Assembly: GCF_012912105.1 (NCBI RefSeq)
Contig: NZ_QMEA01000062.1
Coordinates: 1 to 64,000 of the forward strand
DNA length: 64,000 bases
Direction: 5' to 3'
DNA from: Brasilonema sp. UFV-L1
GTDB taxonomy: Bacteria > Cyanobacteriota > Cyanobacteriia > Cyanobacteriales > Nostocaceae
Shown here one piece after another: positions 17,281 through 27,479 of the stretch; positions within the stretch are counted from its first letter, which is position 1; the number at the start of each line of letters is the position of its first letter. The notes below the pieces were generated by a model, which saw nothing but the letters and a program-made list of their open reading frames with translations, did no database searches and was not told the origin of the DNA. A program made the translations under genes and the position numbers.

Positions 17281-20100
17281 CTAATTCACCTTGAAGGTAC
17301 CAACAGTTGCTTGTAATTGCTGAGAAATCTCGACAGTTTCTTGCAAAGATTGCGATACCTTGATCGAAGAATCACTTGTGCGCTGCGAGCAAGCAGCTAT
17401 ATTTTGCATTAATTGGCTCACTGTTTGTGATGTTTGCGCCTGTGATGTTGTCGCCAGAGAAATCGACTGCACCAAAGCGTCTATTTGCCGTGAAATTTCC
17501 AATATCTGAGCTAGATTTTGCTTGGCATCTTCGACAATGCGTGTACCTTCGACAACCTGAGTTGTTCCCAGTTCCATCGCTTGCACAACCTCGGTTGTTT
17601 CCCGTTGGATGTTCTCGACAATTTGTTCAATTTCTGTGGTTGCTGCAGCACTGCGGGCTGCTAATTCCCCAACTTCCTCTGCGACAACGGCAAAACCTTG
17701 ACCTTCCTCACCTGCACGTGCGGCTTCAATTCCTGCATTAATCGCAAGTAAGTTGGTTTGCATGGAAATCTGATTGATTAATGCCACGACACGTGAGATT
17801 TGTTGCGTTGATTCTCCCAAGCGCTTAACTTTTTTGGTGGTTTCGCCCACTGTTTCGCGCAAATACAAAATGTTTTGCACTGTCATATCCATTGCGATGC
17901 CACTTTTTTTAGCAGTTTGGGCGGCGCTATTGGCAATTAAAGCTGCTTGTTGGGCGCTTTGAGCAACATATTCAATTGATTGGGTCATGTTATCAACTGC
18001 ATCTAGTGTGTGGTTGATTTCTGCTGCTTGAGTCAGTGCTTCCTCTGCGAGTTGATGGATTGCCCCGGAGTTTGTCCCAATTGCTTCATTGACTTGGGTG
18101 GCGGTTTGTTGAACTTGAGTGACAATCAACCGCAAACTTTCAACGATAGAATTGAAAAAGTCAGCAACTGTGCCAATTTCTCCCGCTGTCACTTCAGCAC
18201 GCACTGTTAAGTCACCACTGGCTGCACCCTCAACTTCAGAAAGAAGTTCCAAAAGTTGCATTTGCAGAGTTTCTTTTTCTTGGCGTTCGTCTCTGGATAC
18301 TCTTTCTGCGATCGCCCTTGCTTTTTCTACCTCTTCAAGAAGCTGTGCTTGTTCTAGAGCATAGCCGACTTGGGTAGCTAGTTGTCTAAACAAATCTATC
18401 TCCGGTTGTTGCCAATTCCGGGGACTTTCGCAGTGATGAGCAATGATTAAGCCTACCAGTTCTCCTTCGAGAATAATTGGTGCGACCAAATTTGCCTTCA
18501 CAGCAAATTTTTCCAACATTTTGATGTAACACTCTGCGTTGCTGAGGTTATTATCTTGATAAATATTAGATATTGCTCGTACTCGACCATCTTTATAACT
18601 TTCTGCGTAACGTTCTCGAAAACAAGGATCATCGATTCGAACTCCTAACATTCTTGGTAATCCAGCCGTAACTGATTCAGCGACGACATTTCCATCTAAG
18701 GTTTCTAAATTGAATTTATAAATGAGAACCCTGTCTGTTTTTATTGCTTGACGAACTTCTCTGACAGCTGTTTTGTAGATGTCCTCTACTTTGAGACTTC
18801 TACGAGTACGCAGGGTAATATCTGTTAGTAACCTTGCCTTTTCTGTGTCTAGCGCTTGTTGTTTCACCAGGGTTTGGAGTTGCGACGCCATTTGATTGAT
18901 GTTATCGCTCAAAATGCCGAACTCGTCTTGTGATTGTACTTCCAAACGGGTACTGAGCTCTCCTTTACCGAGTTTTGCCACTGCTGTGGTTGCTTTCGTA
19001 ATTGGTTCTGTGATTCGTTTGGCTAACCAGACTGCAATTAACGCAACAATTAATGCTGTCAATCCTGTTCCAACTGCAACTGTTAACAATAATTGTCTTT
19101 GAGCGTCAAATGCTATTGCTGTGTCTGTCGCTAGAATGAATCGCCAATTCAAATTCGGCAATCCATCTTGTGTTCTGGATGAGTAGCTAACAAGTTGCTC
19201 TTGGTTATCAGTTTGATTAACACTAATAAAAGTATCGTCTTTTTTTACTTGCTGTTCTAAGCCAGGAAAATCTGATTTAGCACTATTACCTATATATTTC
19301 TTGTCCGTTGCCAAGAAGATTTTTCCCGTTCCATCAATCAAGTAGTACTTGTGCCCTGATTGTGCATAATTTTTAATGACATTATCTAGAGCTTTTACGG
19401 GTATCTTCGCTCTGACTACGGCAATTGTTTCTCCTGTAGAACTTTTGATAGGTGTTGCAATCGTAATACGAGACTCACTTATGTTTTTTGTGACTTCTGG
19501 TTGACTGATGTAAAAACGGTCATTTTGCCGTATTGCTTTAAAGTCCTGACTACTGCTTTGATTAGGAATTAAGTTTCCCTGAGATTGTGCAATCACATCA
19601 CCGTTTAAGTTAAGTATCACAATGCTGTCATAAACTTTATAAGTATCTATAAACTTATCCAGCAATGCTTGCTTTTCCTTTTGAGAGAGAGTATTGCTTA
19701 GGTTAGAATTTGTGAAGATTGGTAGATTAGATGTAAGTTGAATATTGTGATACCGTTCTGTCATGAAACGGTTCACTTTGTCTGCTAAACCTTTGGCTTC
19801 TGCTTGTTGAATTTGAGAAATTTTATTCGTTAAGGAGTTATTCGCAACAAAGTAAACAAGTGCTCCAATTGCTAAGACAGGAAGTGTGCCAATAGCGATC
19901 GCCAGTAATGTCGCTTTGGTACCTAAACTTAGCCGCCGCAAGGTTGAAGATGCGCGATTTGGTGTCATCTGATGAGCAGATTCAGGATTCACCTCGTGAG
20001 CCAATTTTTTGCCATTGTTATTCGTGACATTTTCAGATGACGAAACAGATGCTCCATTTTGAGTTTCAATATTTTTAGCTGGATCAGTTTTATTAAACAT
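17281..20100 (-). CDS. pixJ: Cyanobacteriochrome chemoreceptor (PixJ-like, DXCF type)
   Basis: A 939-residue receptor. It has membrane segment 1 (about 60-87), a periplasmic Cache-like sensor part (90-330), membrane segment 2 (about 336-361), HAMP (about 361-415), a GAF domain (about 425-580) and a methyl-accepting signalling domain with [25 protein letters not shown] at the tip. The GAF domain has both cysteines of DXCF cyanobacteriochromes: DPCF (C493) and the canonical bilin cysteine in [10 protein letters not shown] (C524, followed by Tyr rather than the usual His). It should therefore bind phycocyanobilin or phycoviolobilin covalently, probably as a blue/green-type photoreceptor (family knowledge). 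It sits between pixI and the CheA gene, as PixJ does in other cyanobacteria. Confidence 0.92.
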   Translation of the reverse strand: MFNKTDPAKNIETQNGASVSSSENVTNNNGKKLAHEVNPESAHQMTPNRASSTLRRLSLGTKATLLAIAIGTLPVLAIGALVYFVANNSLTNKISQIQQAEAKGLADKVNRFMTERYHNIQLTSNLPIFTNSNLSNTLSQKEKQALLDKFIDTYKVYDSIVILNLNGDVIAQSQGNLIPNQSSSQDFKAIRQNDRFYISQPEVTKNISESRITIATPIKSSTGETIAVVRAKIPVKALDNVIKNYAQSGHKYYLIDGTGKIFLATDKKYIGNSAKSDFPGLEQQVKKDDTFISVNQTDNQEQLVSYSSRTQDGLPNLNWRFILATDTAIAFDAQRQLLLTVAVGTGLTALIVALIAVWLAKRITEPITKATTAVAKLGKGELSTRLEVQSQDEFGILSDNINQMASQLQTLVKQQALDTEKARLLTDITLRTRRSLKVEDIYKTAVREVRQAIKTDRVLIYKFNLETLDGNVVAESVTAGLPRMLGVRIDDPCFRERYAESYKDGRVRAISNIYQDNNLSNAECYIKMLEKFAVKANLVAPIILEGELVGLIIAHHCESPRNWQQPEIDLFRQLATQVGYALEQAQLLEEVEKARAIAERVSRDERQEKETLQMQLLELLSEVEGAASGDLTVRAEVTAGEIGTVADFFNSIVESLRLIVTQVQQTATQVNEAIGTNSGAIHQLAEEALTQAAEINHTLDAVDNMTQSIEYVAQSAQQAALIANSAAQTAKKSGIAMDMTVQNILYLRETVGETTKKVKRLGESTQQISRVVALINQISMQTNLLAINAGIEAARAGEEGQGFAVVAEEVGELAARSAAATTEIEQIVENIQRETTEVVQAMELGTTQVVEGTRIVEDAKQNLAQILEISRQIDALVQSISLATTSQAQTSQTVSQLMQNIAACSQRTSDSSIKVSQSLQETVEISQQLQATVGTFKVN

Positions 20101-20165
20101 TAAGATATTCTCCTATGCTGGTGAATGAAAATACGAAAAATTCAGTGTTCTCTTTGGAGTACACC

Positions 20166-20672
20166 CTAATCACTGCGGAGAATAGAAGATTGCACAATTG
20201 CTTGTGCATCTAAGACAAGTAATATTTCACTTTGTTGAACAACGCAACCACGTAGATAAGGGATTAAACTGGCTGCCACTTGTCCCATAGGAGAGCGAAC
20301 CTCTTCAGGCATAAACTTAGTGGTACCTTGTATCTCTTGTACGACCAAGCCTAAAAGTACTGAATCTACCCGGATAATCACTACATTATACTGCCGAAGC
20401 CTGCTATCTAGATATTCTAGATTGAACATCTTTGGTAAATCAACCACCCAAACTATGCGACTGCGCCAGTTCATCAATCCTATGATACAGCTAGGCATAT
20501 TTGGCATTGATGATATGGTCTCAACAGGCACAACAACTGCTTCTTGGGTGTGTCTCATTGGTAGAGTGGCAGATGTATGTCTATTTAGCCGAAACTTAAG
20601 ATAGCCATCCCCCAAGCTATTTTGATTTTGTTTTAGAGAGAGTGCTAGTTTGGAACTATTCATTTGATTCAA
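20166..20672 (-). CDS. pixI: CheW-like adaptor (PixI-like)
   Basis: A 168-residue CheW-domain protein that would bridge the chemoreceptors and the CheA kinase. The CheW core is visible as VVPVETISSMPNMPSCIIGLMNWRS, followed by WVVDLPKMF and LLGLVVQEIQGTTKF. Its start overlaps the end of the pixH-like gene by 4 bases, so translation is probably coupled. The order pixG-pixH-pixI-pixJ matches the known phototaxis operon. Confidence 0.92.
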   Translation of the reverse strand: MNQMNSSKLALSLKQNQNSLGDGYLKFRLNRHTSATLPMRHTQEAVVVPVETISSMPNMPSCIIGLMNWRSRIVWVVDLPKMFNLEYLDSRLRQYNVVIIRVDSVLLGLVVQEIQGTTKFMPEEVRSPMGQVAASLIPYLRGCVVQQSEILLVLDAQAIVQSSILRSD

Positions 20673-21046
20673 ATGACTACTGATTTAATTGCTCGTAGGA
20701 GCTGCTCTCGAGTGTAAGGTTTTGTTACATAGGCGTCAGCGCCTTGTCTCATTGCCCACAATCGATCAATCTCCTGATTTTTAGAACTGCAAATGACAAT
20801 CGGCACTTTTTGAGTAGCCGGATTTCTCTTGAGAGAACGACACAACTCAAAACCGCTCATTCCCGGCATAACCACATCAGTGACGATCACGTCTAGGTTT
20901 TGTGACTGTGCTTTTTCTATTGCTTCCTTTGCACCAGTGGCTTGAATCACGTTATAACCACTTTCTACGAGATAATGGCTCATCAGTTCCAATTCACTGG
21001 GCGAATCTTCAACAATCAAAATTGTGCCAAGCAAAGTAATACTCAT
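20669..21046 (-). CDS. pixH: CheY-like response regulator (PixH-like)
   Basis: A 125-residue single receiver domain: VEDSPSE acidic pocket, phospho-acceptor D57 in VTDVVMPGMSG, the Ser/Thr switch position in VICSSK, and the Lys in TKPYTREQL. It has no output domain, so it acts by protein contact, probably on the type IV pilus motor or as a phosphate sink. It overlaps the CheW-like gene by 4 bases and lies 66 bases after pixG. Confidence 0.93.
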   Translation of the reverse strand: MSITLLGTILIVEDSPSELELMSHYLVESGYNVIQATGAKEAIEKAQSQNLDVIVTDVVMPGMSGFELCRSLKRNPATQKVPIVICSSKNQEIDRLWAMRQGADAYVTKPYTREQLLRAIKSVVI

Positions 21047-21112
21047 CCCTATATCTCCTATACAATTAAATGTACTTTATAAAACTCTATGACTGTTCTT
21101 TTCCTCTCGACT

Positions 21113-22183
21113 TCAATGACCAAGATGTTTAAACACCATTTTCAACAAATCTGATTGAGTAAAGGGCTTAGTCAAATACCCTGAAGCTCTCACCATTTTT
21201 GCCTTTGCTCTGTCTATAAATCCTGTTCTGCCAGTTACCATAACAATAGGGATATTCTTAAAAGCTGAATGCCTCCGCAACAAAGAACATAGCTCATAGC
21301 CATCTAAATTAGGCATTTCTACATCTAGTAAAATCAGGTCAGGCTTGCTGCGGAGAATTTGCATCAAAGCTTTGACAGGATCGTTGATCATTACAACTGA
21401 AAATGTGCTTTCATCTAAAAAGTGCTTGATAGAGTTTAAAACTGTGGGGCTATCATCTATACAGGCAATTGTGTATGTATTTTTGCCACGAGGTTGTTGT
21501 AAATCTTTGTTGTTGTTCAGATGAGAAGTCTCAAAATTGTTGTGATTTGGCAATTGTTCCCCGACTTTGACTTGATTATGCTGCATTGCAGGAACTTCAG
21601 TGCTAGGTATAAGTTCGGAATTCACTTGCGTATCAATCGTTGATTGAGTCTGTTGGTGATTGCGTAACTGTTTTTGACAATGTTCTACAAGTAATCGCAA
21701 GTCCAAACGACAGAATTTTGGTAATTCATTTAAAGAAGTTTCACTTTTAAATTCATAGCTTCCTTGTTTTATTATGAGAAATGACTCCAGGACTTCTTTG
21801 GCCAATTCATCTATCAAGACAGCTGCTTGCGGAGGAGTAATATATTCTTCATTAACTAACCAGCAAATAGCTTGATAATCTGGTTGTGACGTTGACTGAT
21901 TCGCTGTGTTTTGCTCAAATATGGGCCTTAGCCGCATAAGAGATGTACTCGTAAGATTGTTTGTTTGTTGGTCCAAGCGACTCAAAATATTTTCAAGCCG
22001 CTCAAACATTTTATCTGAAGAGGCATAAACTAGTTTACCGTCTTCTAGATAGATTGACCAAGAAACCGATTCTGTAAATACTTGTAAGCACCCTGTAGCA
22101 CGCCGACTTGTTAATTGTGCTAGTAGAGATAGCGGGTGTAGTTTCTGAAAAAACTTGTAGCTACCTATAGGAGTTGTGCTCAT
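21113..22183 (-). CDS. pixG: PatA/PixG-type response regulator
   Basis: A 356-residue protein. The N-terminal 160 residues match the PATAN/DUF4388 type domain (HPLSLLAQLTSRRATGCLQVF, IYLEDGKLVYASS). A glutamine-rich linker follows, then a C-terminal receiver with CIDDSPTV, phospho-Asp in LLDVEMPNLDGYEL, TGRTGF and LTKPFTQSDL. PixG proteins take phosphate from PixL and act on pilus assembly or position. It is the first gene of the cluster, with about 1 kb of non-coding DNA upstream. Confidence 0.92.
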   Translation of the reverse strand: MSTTPIGSYKFFQKLHPLSLLAQLTSRRATGCLQVFTESVSWSIYLEDGKLVYASSDKMFERLENILSRLDQQTNNLTSTSLMRLRPIFEQNTANQSTSQPDYQAICWLVNEEYITPPQAAVLIDELAKEVLESFLIIKQGSYEFKSETSLNELPKFCRLDLRLLVEHCQKQLRNHQQTQSTIDTQVNSELIPSTEVPAMQHNQVKVGEQLPNHNNFETSHLNNNKDLQQPRGKNTYTIACIDDSPTVLNSIKHFLDESTFSVVMINDPVKALMQILRSKPDLILLDVEMPNLDGYELCSLLRRHSAFKNIPIVMVTGRTGFIDRAKAKMVRASGYLTKPFTQSDLLKMVFKHLGH

Positions 22184-23224
22184 TTTGCTTTTACTTGGGC
22201 TAAATTCTTGCTAATGTGAGCTAAATTTATGCAGGGTTTTTCTACAATTTCATTGAAACGGTTAAAAACTTTTGTTATAAAAAATACAAAAGCCTAGCTT
22301 TAAGATTTGCGGAAAAACTCAGTGTTAGCACCCTTTTATCTGGATAGAAAAACCTCAGATAATTCGCAAATTGCAGTGAAATTTACTAACTTATACTGAG
22401 ATTAGCAGACATCTTTACACGACAAGTAAAAAAAATGTAAAGACTAGATGAAGCCATGAGACTTAGAGTAAACCTTTTCTAATGGCAACCGAAATAATAC
22501 TGCTTTTTTTATTCAGTCCAACCCTGCTATCTTTAGTACTCGTACCTAAGTATAGTACGGTTTTTAGAACCTGCGTAAATCTCAGGTCTGTTTTGCTAGT
22601 ACAACAGTATTTTTACTTGTCAAATCTGTAAAGTATAACATAAAAAATCCAGACTACAGAACACTGCCACTGTCTTTTATATACTTCACAGCCTTAATTT
22701 GCCAATGATATGACTCATACAACTTTGACAGACCGAGAGTTGAAGTTTATACGAAAAATTTTTTAACTATAAGAATGACAAGAAAATTCTAACGACCGTT
22801 GAATTTATATTTCGTTGTATTAATTGTCATTGTAGTGGTCTTTCTTGAGATGATTCTACGGTCAAAAATACACGATACACGGTGCTTTTTAAAACATGTT
22901 TATACTTAGCTTGCTTTGATTTCAAATCAATATTTTTCCAGAAAAATCAAGATTGCTTGGTTTGAGTCTACACATTTCCCACTTTCGGGACAAATTTTCT
23001 GTGTATGGAGGTGTATGGAGGTGAGTCGCGTGGAAATTTGCTCAAATCCTAGTTTGAAAGGACTTATTCTTTTGCCACATAGAAGAATTCAGCCTATTTG
23101 ACTCCCTTATTCAATTTTGAATTTCAAGAATTTAAAGAGAGTGAAGCAATGAATAGCCCTGTCTTGTACGGGTAGACCGAAAAACACCTGCAAAGATAAC
23201 CACTAAGCGTGCTAATTTTTATAG
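22184..23224. other. Long non-coding stretch upstream of the pix cluster
   Basis: About 1040 bases with low GC and stops in all frames. The only open frame, 22916-23101, has no family features and I do not call it. A short direct repeat GTATGGAGGT...GTATGGAGGT occurs near 23005-23021. The left end must hold the pix promoter; I could not single out a convincing one. Confidence 0.5.
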
Positions 23225-23306
23225 TGCGGATGAAAGGACTTGAACCTTCACGCCTTGCGGCACTAGAACCTAAATCTAGCGCGTCTGCCAATTCCGCCAC
23301 ATCCGC
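23225..23306 (-). tRNA. tRNA-Leu(UAG)
   Basis: The minus strand starts GCGGATG and ends CATCCGC, a perfect 7-bp acceptor stem, with discriminator A and no encoded CCA. The anticodon arm is CTAGA-TTTAGGT-TCTAG, giving anticodon UAG. A long variable arm (GCCGCAAGGC region) marks it as a class II leucine tRNA, and a T-arm GGTTCAAGTCC follows. The tRNA is complete. Confidence 0.95.
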
Positions 23307-23550
23307 ATTAGTAGTCTATATTATCATAACAAAGTCATCTGTTGCAACACCTAACGATTAATTATAAGGAAGGCTGGCTGAAAACCCTTGAGGAACAGGC
23401 GCATAGCGCCGTATTCCCCCTAAGAGGGGAGGTAAGATCAAAACTTGGACGAAAGTCACGCGTTGAGGCACTCGCCTATGAGTAAACAAACCCAGTCCAC
23501 ACCACAGCAGCGCTTGTTTCACTATCTACCAAGCACTAACCAGAGAATCA

Positions 23551-24747
23551 TCAGCTTTGACTAAATACCGCAACACGAGGTAAACGGTGCTTAAAACCAC
23601 AGAGAATTTCCCAAGAAATTGTATTTAATTGATTTGCCCAATCTTCAGCAGTAATTTCTTCTTTTCCCTGTGTTCCAAGTAGAGTTACGACTTCGCCTTC
23701 CTGTACATCTGGTAATGCACTGACATCTAGCATCAACTGATCCATTGTAATTGTGCCAATCTGCGGCACTCGTTGACCACGAATTAACACTTGCATTTTA
23801 TTGGAAAGATTGCGAGGAACACCATCGGCGTAACCAATTCCTACCACAGCAAGGCGGAGTTCGTCTGAAGCAACAAATTGATGACTGTAGCTGACACCAG
23901 TTCCAGAGGCAATAGTTTTTACTTGTGTGACTCGCGCTTTAACTTGTAAAACAGGTTTCAAGTCTATGCTTGAGCGCAAATGCTCAGCTGGGTAAAGTCC
24001 GTGAATTGCTAAACCTACACGCACAATATCATAATGCAATGCTTTATCGGTTAGGGTTGCAGCTGAATTTGCCAGATGTAGGCAAGGCGGTTGTATGCCT
24101 ATTGTCTTGAGTTGGGCAATTGCTTGCTCAAACCTTTGCTGCTGCTGTATCATAACTGTGCGGTCGAGACTATCTGCCGTTGCTAAGTGAGAATATATAC
24201 TAGCAATAGTCAGATGGGGTAACCGTTGTACAAGCTGAACAAACTCAGCAGCCTCGCGCCAATTGGTTCCTAACCTAGACATTCCTGTATCTAATTTCAC
24301 GTGTACAGGTAGTGAAGTCTCGGTATTGATGGTTTCTAAAGTATTGGAAAAAACTAAAGCTTGTTTAGGACAAATCAATGTTGGTTGAAGTTTCCATTTG
24401 GCGATCGCATGAATTTGTTCTGGGGTATGAGTTGCACCCAAGATCAAAATTGGAGCTTTCATTCCTGCTTCTCGCAATTGAATTCCTTCTGGAACTGTCG
24501 CGACTCCTAACCAACTTGCTCCAGACTCTAACACAGTTTGGGCGACTGTAACTGCTCCATGTCCATAAGCATCAGCTTTCACCACCGCCATCAGCTGGGT
24601 GTAGGGTGAGAGTATCTTTAAAAGCTGCTTGACGTTGTACGACAATGCTGACAAGTTAATTTCTACCCAAGCACGTTGCGACAACCAGGGGTAGGTATCT
24701 AACTGCTGATTAGAGGTTAAACTGGAAGTTTGCTCGTGACTCAACAT
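23551..24747 (-). CDS. alr: Alanine racemase
   Basis: A 398-residue PLP enzyme that interconverts L- and D-alanine for peptidoglycan. PLP-binding K57 lies in VVKADAYGHG, and the second catalytic Tyr in GVSYSHQF. GVATVPEGIQLR and LDTGMSRLG are also family motifs. The C-terminal beta domain has GIGYADGVPR and QIGTITMDQLMLDVS. Length is normal for the family. It reads alone, between tRNA-Leu and an empty 427-base gap. Confidence 0.97.
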   Translation of the reverse strand: MLSHEQTSSLTSNQQLDTYPWLSQRAWVEINLSALSYNVKQLLKILSPYTQLMAVVKADAYGHGAVTVAQTVLESGASWLGVATVPEGIQLREAGMKAPILILGATHTPEQIHAIAKWKLQPTLICPKQALVFSNTLETINTETSLPVHVKLDTGMSRLGTNWREAAEFVQLVQRLPHLTIASIYSHLATADSLDRTVMIQQQQRFEQAIAQLKTIGIQPPCLHLANSAATLTDKALHYDIVRVGLAIHGLYPAEHLRSSIDLKPVLQVKARVTQVKTIASGTGVSYSHQFVASDELRLAVVGIGYADGVPRNLSNKMQVLIRGQRVPQIGTITMDQLMLDVSALPDVQEGEVVTLLGTQGKEEITAEDWANQLNTISWEILCGFKHRLPRVAVFSQS

Positions 24748-25174
24748 CTTGAATAACTCCTATCACACCACTGTTTGGCTTCTAAATCATTTACATTATT
24801 CTTACTGTTAGAAGCCTAATCGTGATCTCTGGTCGAAGTTTACCTCTAATTTTGGAGTCGGCACAAGATCATGAGGGCACACCCAAGGATGCTTATTTGC
24901 TCACGCCCTTGAGAAAATCTATGTAAATTTAGGAGAACTCTCCCACACTGGCTTCTGTGCTTAGAACTCAAACCAAAAATAACTTAACTGTTTGGAAAAA
25001 TTTAAACCTTGATTCATAAGCGTTTAAGGGATTCCAAAAGGTAACTTATTCTTGCAGAATGCCTTAGCAGTCTTTTTATTTTTCAGTTTTGCCGGATGTA
25101 TAATTTTTTTTCATCACCAAAGCAGAATATAATTGTGTTAATATATGTAAAATTAATAGCTTGAGCGCTAATCA
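24748..25174. other. Intergenic region between divergent alr and HNH genes
   Basis: This 427-base stretch has no supported gene. It separates two divergent genes and must hold both promoters. I see no clear structured RNA. Confidence 0.4.
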
Positions 25175-25672
25175 ATGGGGAAAGTTTTAGTTCTAAACGC
25201 CTCTTACGAACCGCTCAATATCACGAGCTGGCGGCGAGCTGTCGTGTTACTCATTAAAGGCAAAGCTGAGCGAGTAGAATTCAGTCACAAGCAAGTCTAC
25301 CTGGGCTTTCCACTTCCGACGGTTATTAGGTTACGTCACTATGTGCGCGTTCCCTATAAAGAGATTCCTCTCACTCGTCGGAATATACTACACAGGGACG
25401 GTCACACTTGCCAGTATTGCGGTTACACGGGAGATGATTTGACATTGGATCATGTCGTACCGCGATCGCGCGGGGGCGGCGATACCTGGGAAAACATTGT
25501 TACAGCATGTGTCCGCTGCAATGTGAAAAAGGGTAATCGTACGCCCAGTGAAGCTCACATGATGTTGCGTCATACTCCGCGCCGACCTTACAGTAGTCTC
25601 TACTTTGAGGTCAGCAAACATCTCAAAAGTGGTATGCATCAAGAATGGCAAAAATATGTTATAGGTCTCTGA
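25175..25672 (+). CDS. HNH endonuclease family protein
   Basis: A 165-residue protein. The N-terminal half has the conserved VLVLNASYEPLNITSWRRA segment. The C-terminal half is an HNH zinc-finger nuclease: CQYC, LDHVVPRSRGG and CVRCN supply the zinc cysteines and the catalytic His. This kind of stand-alone HNH protein is common and well conserved in cyanobacteria; its physiological role is not known. The stop codon lies inside the following terminator stem. Confidence 0.93.
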   Translation: MGKVLVLNASYEPLNITSWRRAVVLLIKGKAERVEFSHKQVYLGFPLPTVIRLRHYVRVPYKEIPLTRRNILHRDGHTCQYCGYTGDDLTLDHVVPRSRGGGDTWENIVTACVRCNVKKGNRTPSEAHMMLRHTPRRPYSSLYFEVSKHLKSGMHQEWQKYVIGL

Positions 25673-25714
25673 CAATTTCTGCTGGTTTTAAACAAGGCAG
25701 TTGTCAGTTTTTTT
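25669..25714 (+). terminator. Rho-independent terminator after HNH gene
   Basis: Outer stem CTGACAA (25669-25675) pairs with TTGTCAG (25701-25707). An inner CTGC/GCAG stem follows, and a run of seven T ends it. The HNH stop TGA (25670-25672) is part of the 5' arm. The rest of the gap to 26085 holds nothing I can name. Confidence 0.8.
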
Positions 25715-26085
25715 GCTTTATTGACCTTGCTTGGTGATTGTAGCTTATCTACAGTTTTTTGTGGGCTTTAACCTTTGAAGCTGATAGAAAAGCTTGAACA
25801 TCTGCGAGTCTATCGAGAGCAACTTATCTAGTATAGCACATATTAATGTCAAAACAAGCAGGGTGCGTCCCAAACTCTACCAAAAAAGAAAAGGTAGTTG
25901 CTCCAAGCATTTTCCTGGAAGGTTGTTGCTTATAAAATATTGACAAAAAATAGACTGGAAGATACAGTTTACAGTTTTGATATTTTGCAAAGATCATAGT
26001 AGTCATGTATGGCTGAAGTATTAAATGACAAAATCTCGTATTTCTAAACAAAAAAAGGAGCCTCACACTTATAAAAACGTTTCAT

Positions 26086-27366
26086 ATGCACTTTAATTCT
26101 TCTCTTACTCAGATTGAGAGTTTGCCGTTGACGGGTGACCCTACTCCAGATGATTTTGAAACGGACAAAGATTTAGTGGAACTTCCACTAACTAAGCACT
26201 CAGGTACAGCATTAGCAAATGATGGTCCTTCTCTGAGTCAGCGTAACAATTCATTGGTAAATCAGAAATCAGAAGAACTGCACAATACGTTTCTTGCACA
26301 TAAACAAGAACGCCAACTAGTCATTCTTCAAGATTTTCCTGACCCTGATGCCTTATCATCTGCTTGGGCTTACCAGTTAATTGCTCAGCAATACGACATC
26401 AAATGTGACATCATTTACGCTGGTGCATTGAGTCACCAAGAAAATATTGCTTTGGTCAAGCTGACTGGCTTACCTGCCCAGCGTTGGACACTACAAACAC
26501 TCAAAGGCAAGGACTTATCTTCCTACCAAGGTTTTGCTCTCATAGATAACCAAGGAACGACTTCTCAGCTAGTACCTTTAGTACAAGAGGCAGGAATACC
26601 AATAGTGGTGGTGATCGACCATCACAGTTTACAAAGTGACATCAAATCAGATTTTTTTGATGTTCGTCCTTCTGTACGCGCGACAGCAACGATTTTTACA
26701 CAGTACTTACAGACCGGGTTGCTGACTCTAGATAGCAGCATAAATCAGCACGTCAAGTGCGCAACAGCCTTGATGCATGGCTTGCGATCGGATACTAATA
26801 GACTGATGCAAGCACAGGAAGAGGATTTTATGGCTGCAGCGTATCTGAGCAGATTTTATGACGCGCAGTTGCTGAACGCTATTCTACAGGCGAATCGTTC
26901 TAAGCGAGTCATGGACGTGATAGAGCGATCGCTCAAAAACCGCATCGTGCAAAATAATTTTTCGATAGCTGGTGTTGGTTACTTACGTTACGATGACCGC
27001 GATGCCATCCCCCAAGCGGCAGATTTTCTTGTGACAGAAGAAAACGTCCATACAGCCGTCGTCTACGGAATCGTTCACGATGAAGATGAGGAGCTAGAGG
27101 TGATTATTGGTTCCCTGAGAACTAGCAAACTGACCCTCGATCCTGATGAGTTTATTAAAGAAGCGTTTGGTCAAGATAGCAGCGGACGCTTTTTCGGGGG
27201 TGGACGGATAAGCGCAGGTGGCTTTGAAATTCCGATGGGTTTCTTATCTGGAGGTAATGAAAATTCTGCTTATGCGAAGATGAAATGGGAAGTTTTCGAT
27301 TCTCAGATTAAGCAGAAGCTCCTGAGATTGGTCAATCCGAAAGATAATCCAATACAGCCGGAGTAG
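26086..27366 (+). CDS. DHH-family phosphoesterase (NrnA-like nanoRNase/pAp phosphatase)
   Basis: A 426-residue protein. It has an N-terminal extension of about 75 residues, then the DHH domain with DFPDPDALSSA, IDNQG and IDHHS (metal-binding aspartates and histidines), and a C-terminal DHHA1 domain with GRFFGGGRISAGGFEIPMG. The family degrades short oligonucleotides (2-5 nt) and/or pAp or cyclic dinucleotide products such as pGpG. It is cytosolic. The start ATG 26086 is the first in frame but has no close ribosome-binding site. No partner gene is evident apart from sixA 113 bases downstream. Confidence 0.9.
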   Translation: MHFNSSLTQIESLPLTGDPTPDDFETDKDLVELPLTKHSGTALANDGPSLSQRNNSLVNQKSEELHNTFLAHKQERQLVILQDFPDPDALSSAWAYQLIAQQYDIKCDIIYAGALSHQENIALVKLTGLPAQRWTLQTLKGKDLSSYQGFALIDNQGTTSQLVPLVQEAGIPIVVVIDHHSLQSDIKSDFFDVRPSVRATATIFTQYLQTGLLTLDSSINQHVKCATALMHGLRSDTNRLMQAQEEDFMAAAYLSRFYDAQLLNAILQANRSKRVMDVIERSLKNRIVQNNFSIAGVGYLRYDDRDAIPQAADFLVTEENVHTAVVYGIVHDEDEELEVIIGSLRTSKLTLDPDEFIKEAFGQDSSGRFFGGGRISAGGFEIPMGFLSGGNENSAYAKMKWEVFDSQIKQKLLRLVNPKDNPIQPE

Positions 27367-27369
27367 ATG

Positions 27370-27462
27370 AGATGGGGAGCAGGGGAGCAGGGGAGCAAGG
27401 AAGTGGGGGAATTTTTGACTCCTGACTCGGTGACTCCTGACTCCTACCGAGTAAATGAGATG
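27370..27462. repeat. Short tandem repeats (GGGGAGCA; GACTCCT)
   Basis: GGGGAGCAGGGGAGCAGGGGAGCA is followed by several TGACTCCTGACTC units. This low-complexity filler lies between the NrnA-like gene and sixA. The minus-strand open frame through it is not a gene. Confidence 0.7.
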
Positions 27463-27479
27463 AGGAGACAAATATCTCA

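Noticed and set aside
17376-18364. Several plus-strand open frames within the receptor genes (also 10940-11472)
   Set aside because: They are antisense shadows of the coiled signalling domain, appearing in parallel in both receptor copies.
22916-23101. 61-residue open frame upstream of tRNA-Leu
   Set aside because: Low-complexity sequence, no ribosome-binding site and no recognisable domain.
24748-25174. Possible structured RNA between alr and the HNH gene
   Set aside because: No consistent long stems or known riboswitch motif could be found by eye.
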